Source: Citrobacter tructae (GTDB lineage Bacteria; Pseudomonadota; Gammaproteobacteria; Enterobacterales; Enterobacteriaceae). Taken from it: a stretch of DNA of 64,000 nt. The position numbers and the translations under genes are program-made. Position 1 is the first letter of the stretch, and each line of letters starts with the position of its first letter. The stretch is taken from positions 3,286,001 to 3,350,000 of the forward strand of contig NZ_CP038469.1 in NCBI RefSeq assembly GCF_004684345.1, read 5' to 3'. Under the pieces are notes generated by a model, which saw nothing but the letters and a program-made list of their open reading frames with translations, was not told where the DNA came from and did not search any database. Below, in pieces: positions 63,398-64,000 of the stretch.

Positions 63398-64000
63398 TCA
63401 CCTGTATAACCAGTACGCAGTGCTTTCTACATTGGCACCGCTCTGTATATAACGTTTAAGCGCGGCGGTGTTGCCCATCTGGGTCGCCACGCGCAATGTT
63501 GTTTTACCGCGGACCTGCGCCCAGCAAATCGCAGCCTGCATCAGTTCTGCGCCCGCACCGCGACCGGCCAGCAGGCCAATGCGCGCGTCGGTATCATTCA
63601 GTTCACGCAGTGAGACATAGCCGCGAATTTCGCCTGCCTGTGTGCGAAAAACGAGACACTGATGGTCAAACGTGCCCAATACGGCATTTTCAATCCACTG
63701 CGCGTAGAAACGTGCGCTGGCATCTGGCGCGTACCACGGCGTACGAAAACGGCTTTGCGCGAACGCCTGACCCGCCAACTGGCGTAGCGCCGGGATATCT
63801 GTAGTTTGTGCGACCTGCACATCGGGATTGTCATTAGCGCCCGTGACCGGTAGCGCCAAATCCACCTCCCCTTCGACCAGAGAGAAACCCAATTGCTGCA
63901 ATGCGTCTAATTCCTGAGTGTTTGCCGCAGGAATTTTCGCCTGTACCCGTTCCCAGGGTAGCAACGCCTCCACAGTCAGTACCGGCGCATGCGGGTCAAA
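63398..64000 (-). CDS. wecD: WecD (RffC), dTDP-Fuc4N acetyltransferase (5' end missing)
   Basis: GNAT acetyltransferase that makes dTDP-Fuc4NAc, the WecF donor. The frame remains open to the right edge (FDPHAPVLTVEALLPW), so roughly the first 20-25 residues are outside; a GTG at 63973 is not the start. Acetyl-CoA binding is in RIGLLAGRGAGAELMQAA, followed by LRVATQMGNTAALKRYIQSG. E. coli WecD has 224 residues. Confidence 0.95.
   Translation of the reverse strand, partial: FDPHAPVLTVEALLPWERVQAKIPAANTQELDALQQLGFSLVEGEVDLALPVTGANDNPDVQVAQTTDIPALRQLAGQAFAQSRFRTPWYAPDASARFYAQWIENAVLGTFDHQCLVFRTQAGEIRGYVSLRELNDTDARIGLLAGRGAGAELMQAAICWAQVRGKTTLRVATQMGNTAALKRYIQSGANVESTAYWLYR

Overview
The window is a chromosomal core segment of an enterobacterium close to Citrobacter, in the E. 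coli/Salmonella/Citrobacter group. Nearly every protein can be matched from memory to an E. coli K-12 gene of almost the same length, and the gene order follows the K-12 polA to rff/wec region in the reverse direction. The 16S variable-region motifs look like Citrobacter/Salmonella rather than E. coli. An ERIC element and several REP-like hairpins sit between genes. The genus is an inference; no search was run. I see no insertion sequence, prophage, CRISPR array, integrase, toxin-antitoxin pair or broken gene.

Layout. 1-3540: the 3' end of yihG, then yihD, srkA and dsbA (stress kinase and periplasmic disulfide oxidase, with a candidate CpxR box) on the minus strand and mobAB (molybdopterin guanine dinucleotide synthesis) on the plus strand. 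3605-9106: a complete minus-strand rRNA operon with P1 and P2 promoters, boxA, 16S, tRNA-Ile, tRNA-Ala, 23S, 5S and a terminator. 9156-13148: pepQ-yigZ-trkH-hemG. 13296-16881: fadBA behind a FadR operator, followed by an ERIC element and a terminator. 16886-19788: fre, ubiD and rfaH. 19796-26832: rmuC and the ubiE-ubiJ-ubiB-tatABCD run, which joins ubiquinone synthesis to twin-arginine export. 26930-32985: udp and ysgA diverge from a double CRP region; metE and metR diverge from a MetJ/MetR region; metR ends inside the convergent biotin transporter gene.

33061-44236: yigL, pldB, rhtB, rhtC, recQ, pldA, yigI, rarD, corA and uvrD. corA has a leader of about 235 nt with an apparent TTG-started leader peptide (corL-like) and three hairpins. 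uvrD has a LexA box. 44300-47683: lptM, dapF, yigA, xerC and yigB, tightly packed. 47822-55213: cyaY, cyaA (TTG start, CRP site), and hemCDXY. 55291-56125: the small RNA GlmZ and the argX-hisR-leuT-proM tRNA operon. 56178-64000: yifK with a GcvB-type target motif, then the enterobacterial common antigen genes wecD (cut by the right edge), wecE, wzxE, wecF, wzyE and wecG.

No undescribed multigene system is evident. The points most worth a second look are regulatory: the corA leader, a perfect 10-bp inverted repeat over the putative bioP promoter, the 113-bp tail-to-tail overlap of metR and bioP, unexplained palindromes between cyaA and hemC, and the absence of yihF and aslBA from their K-12 positions.
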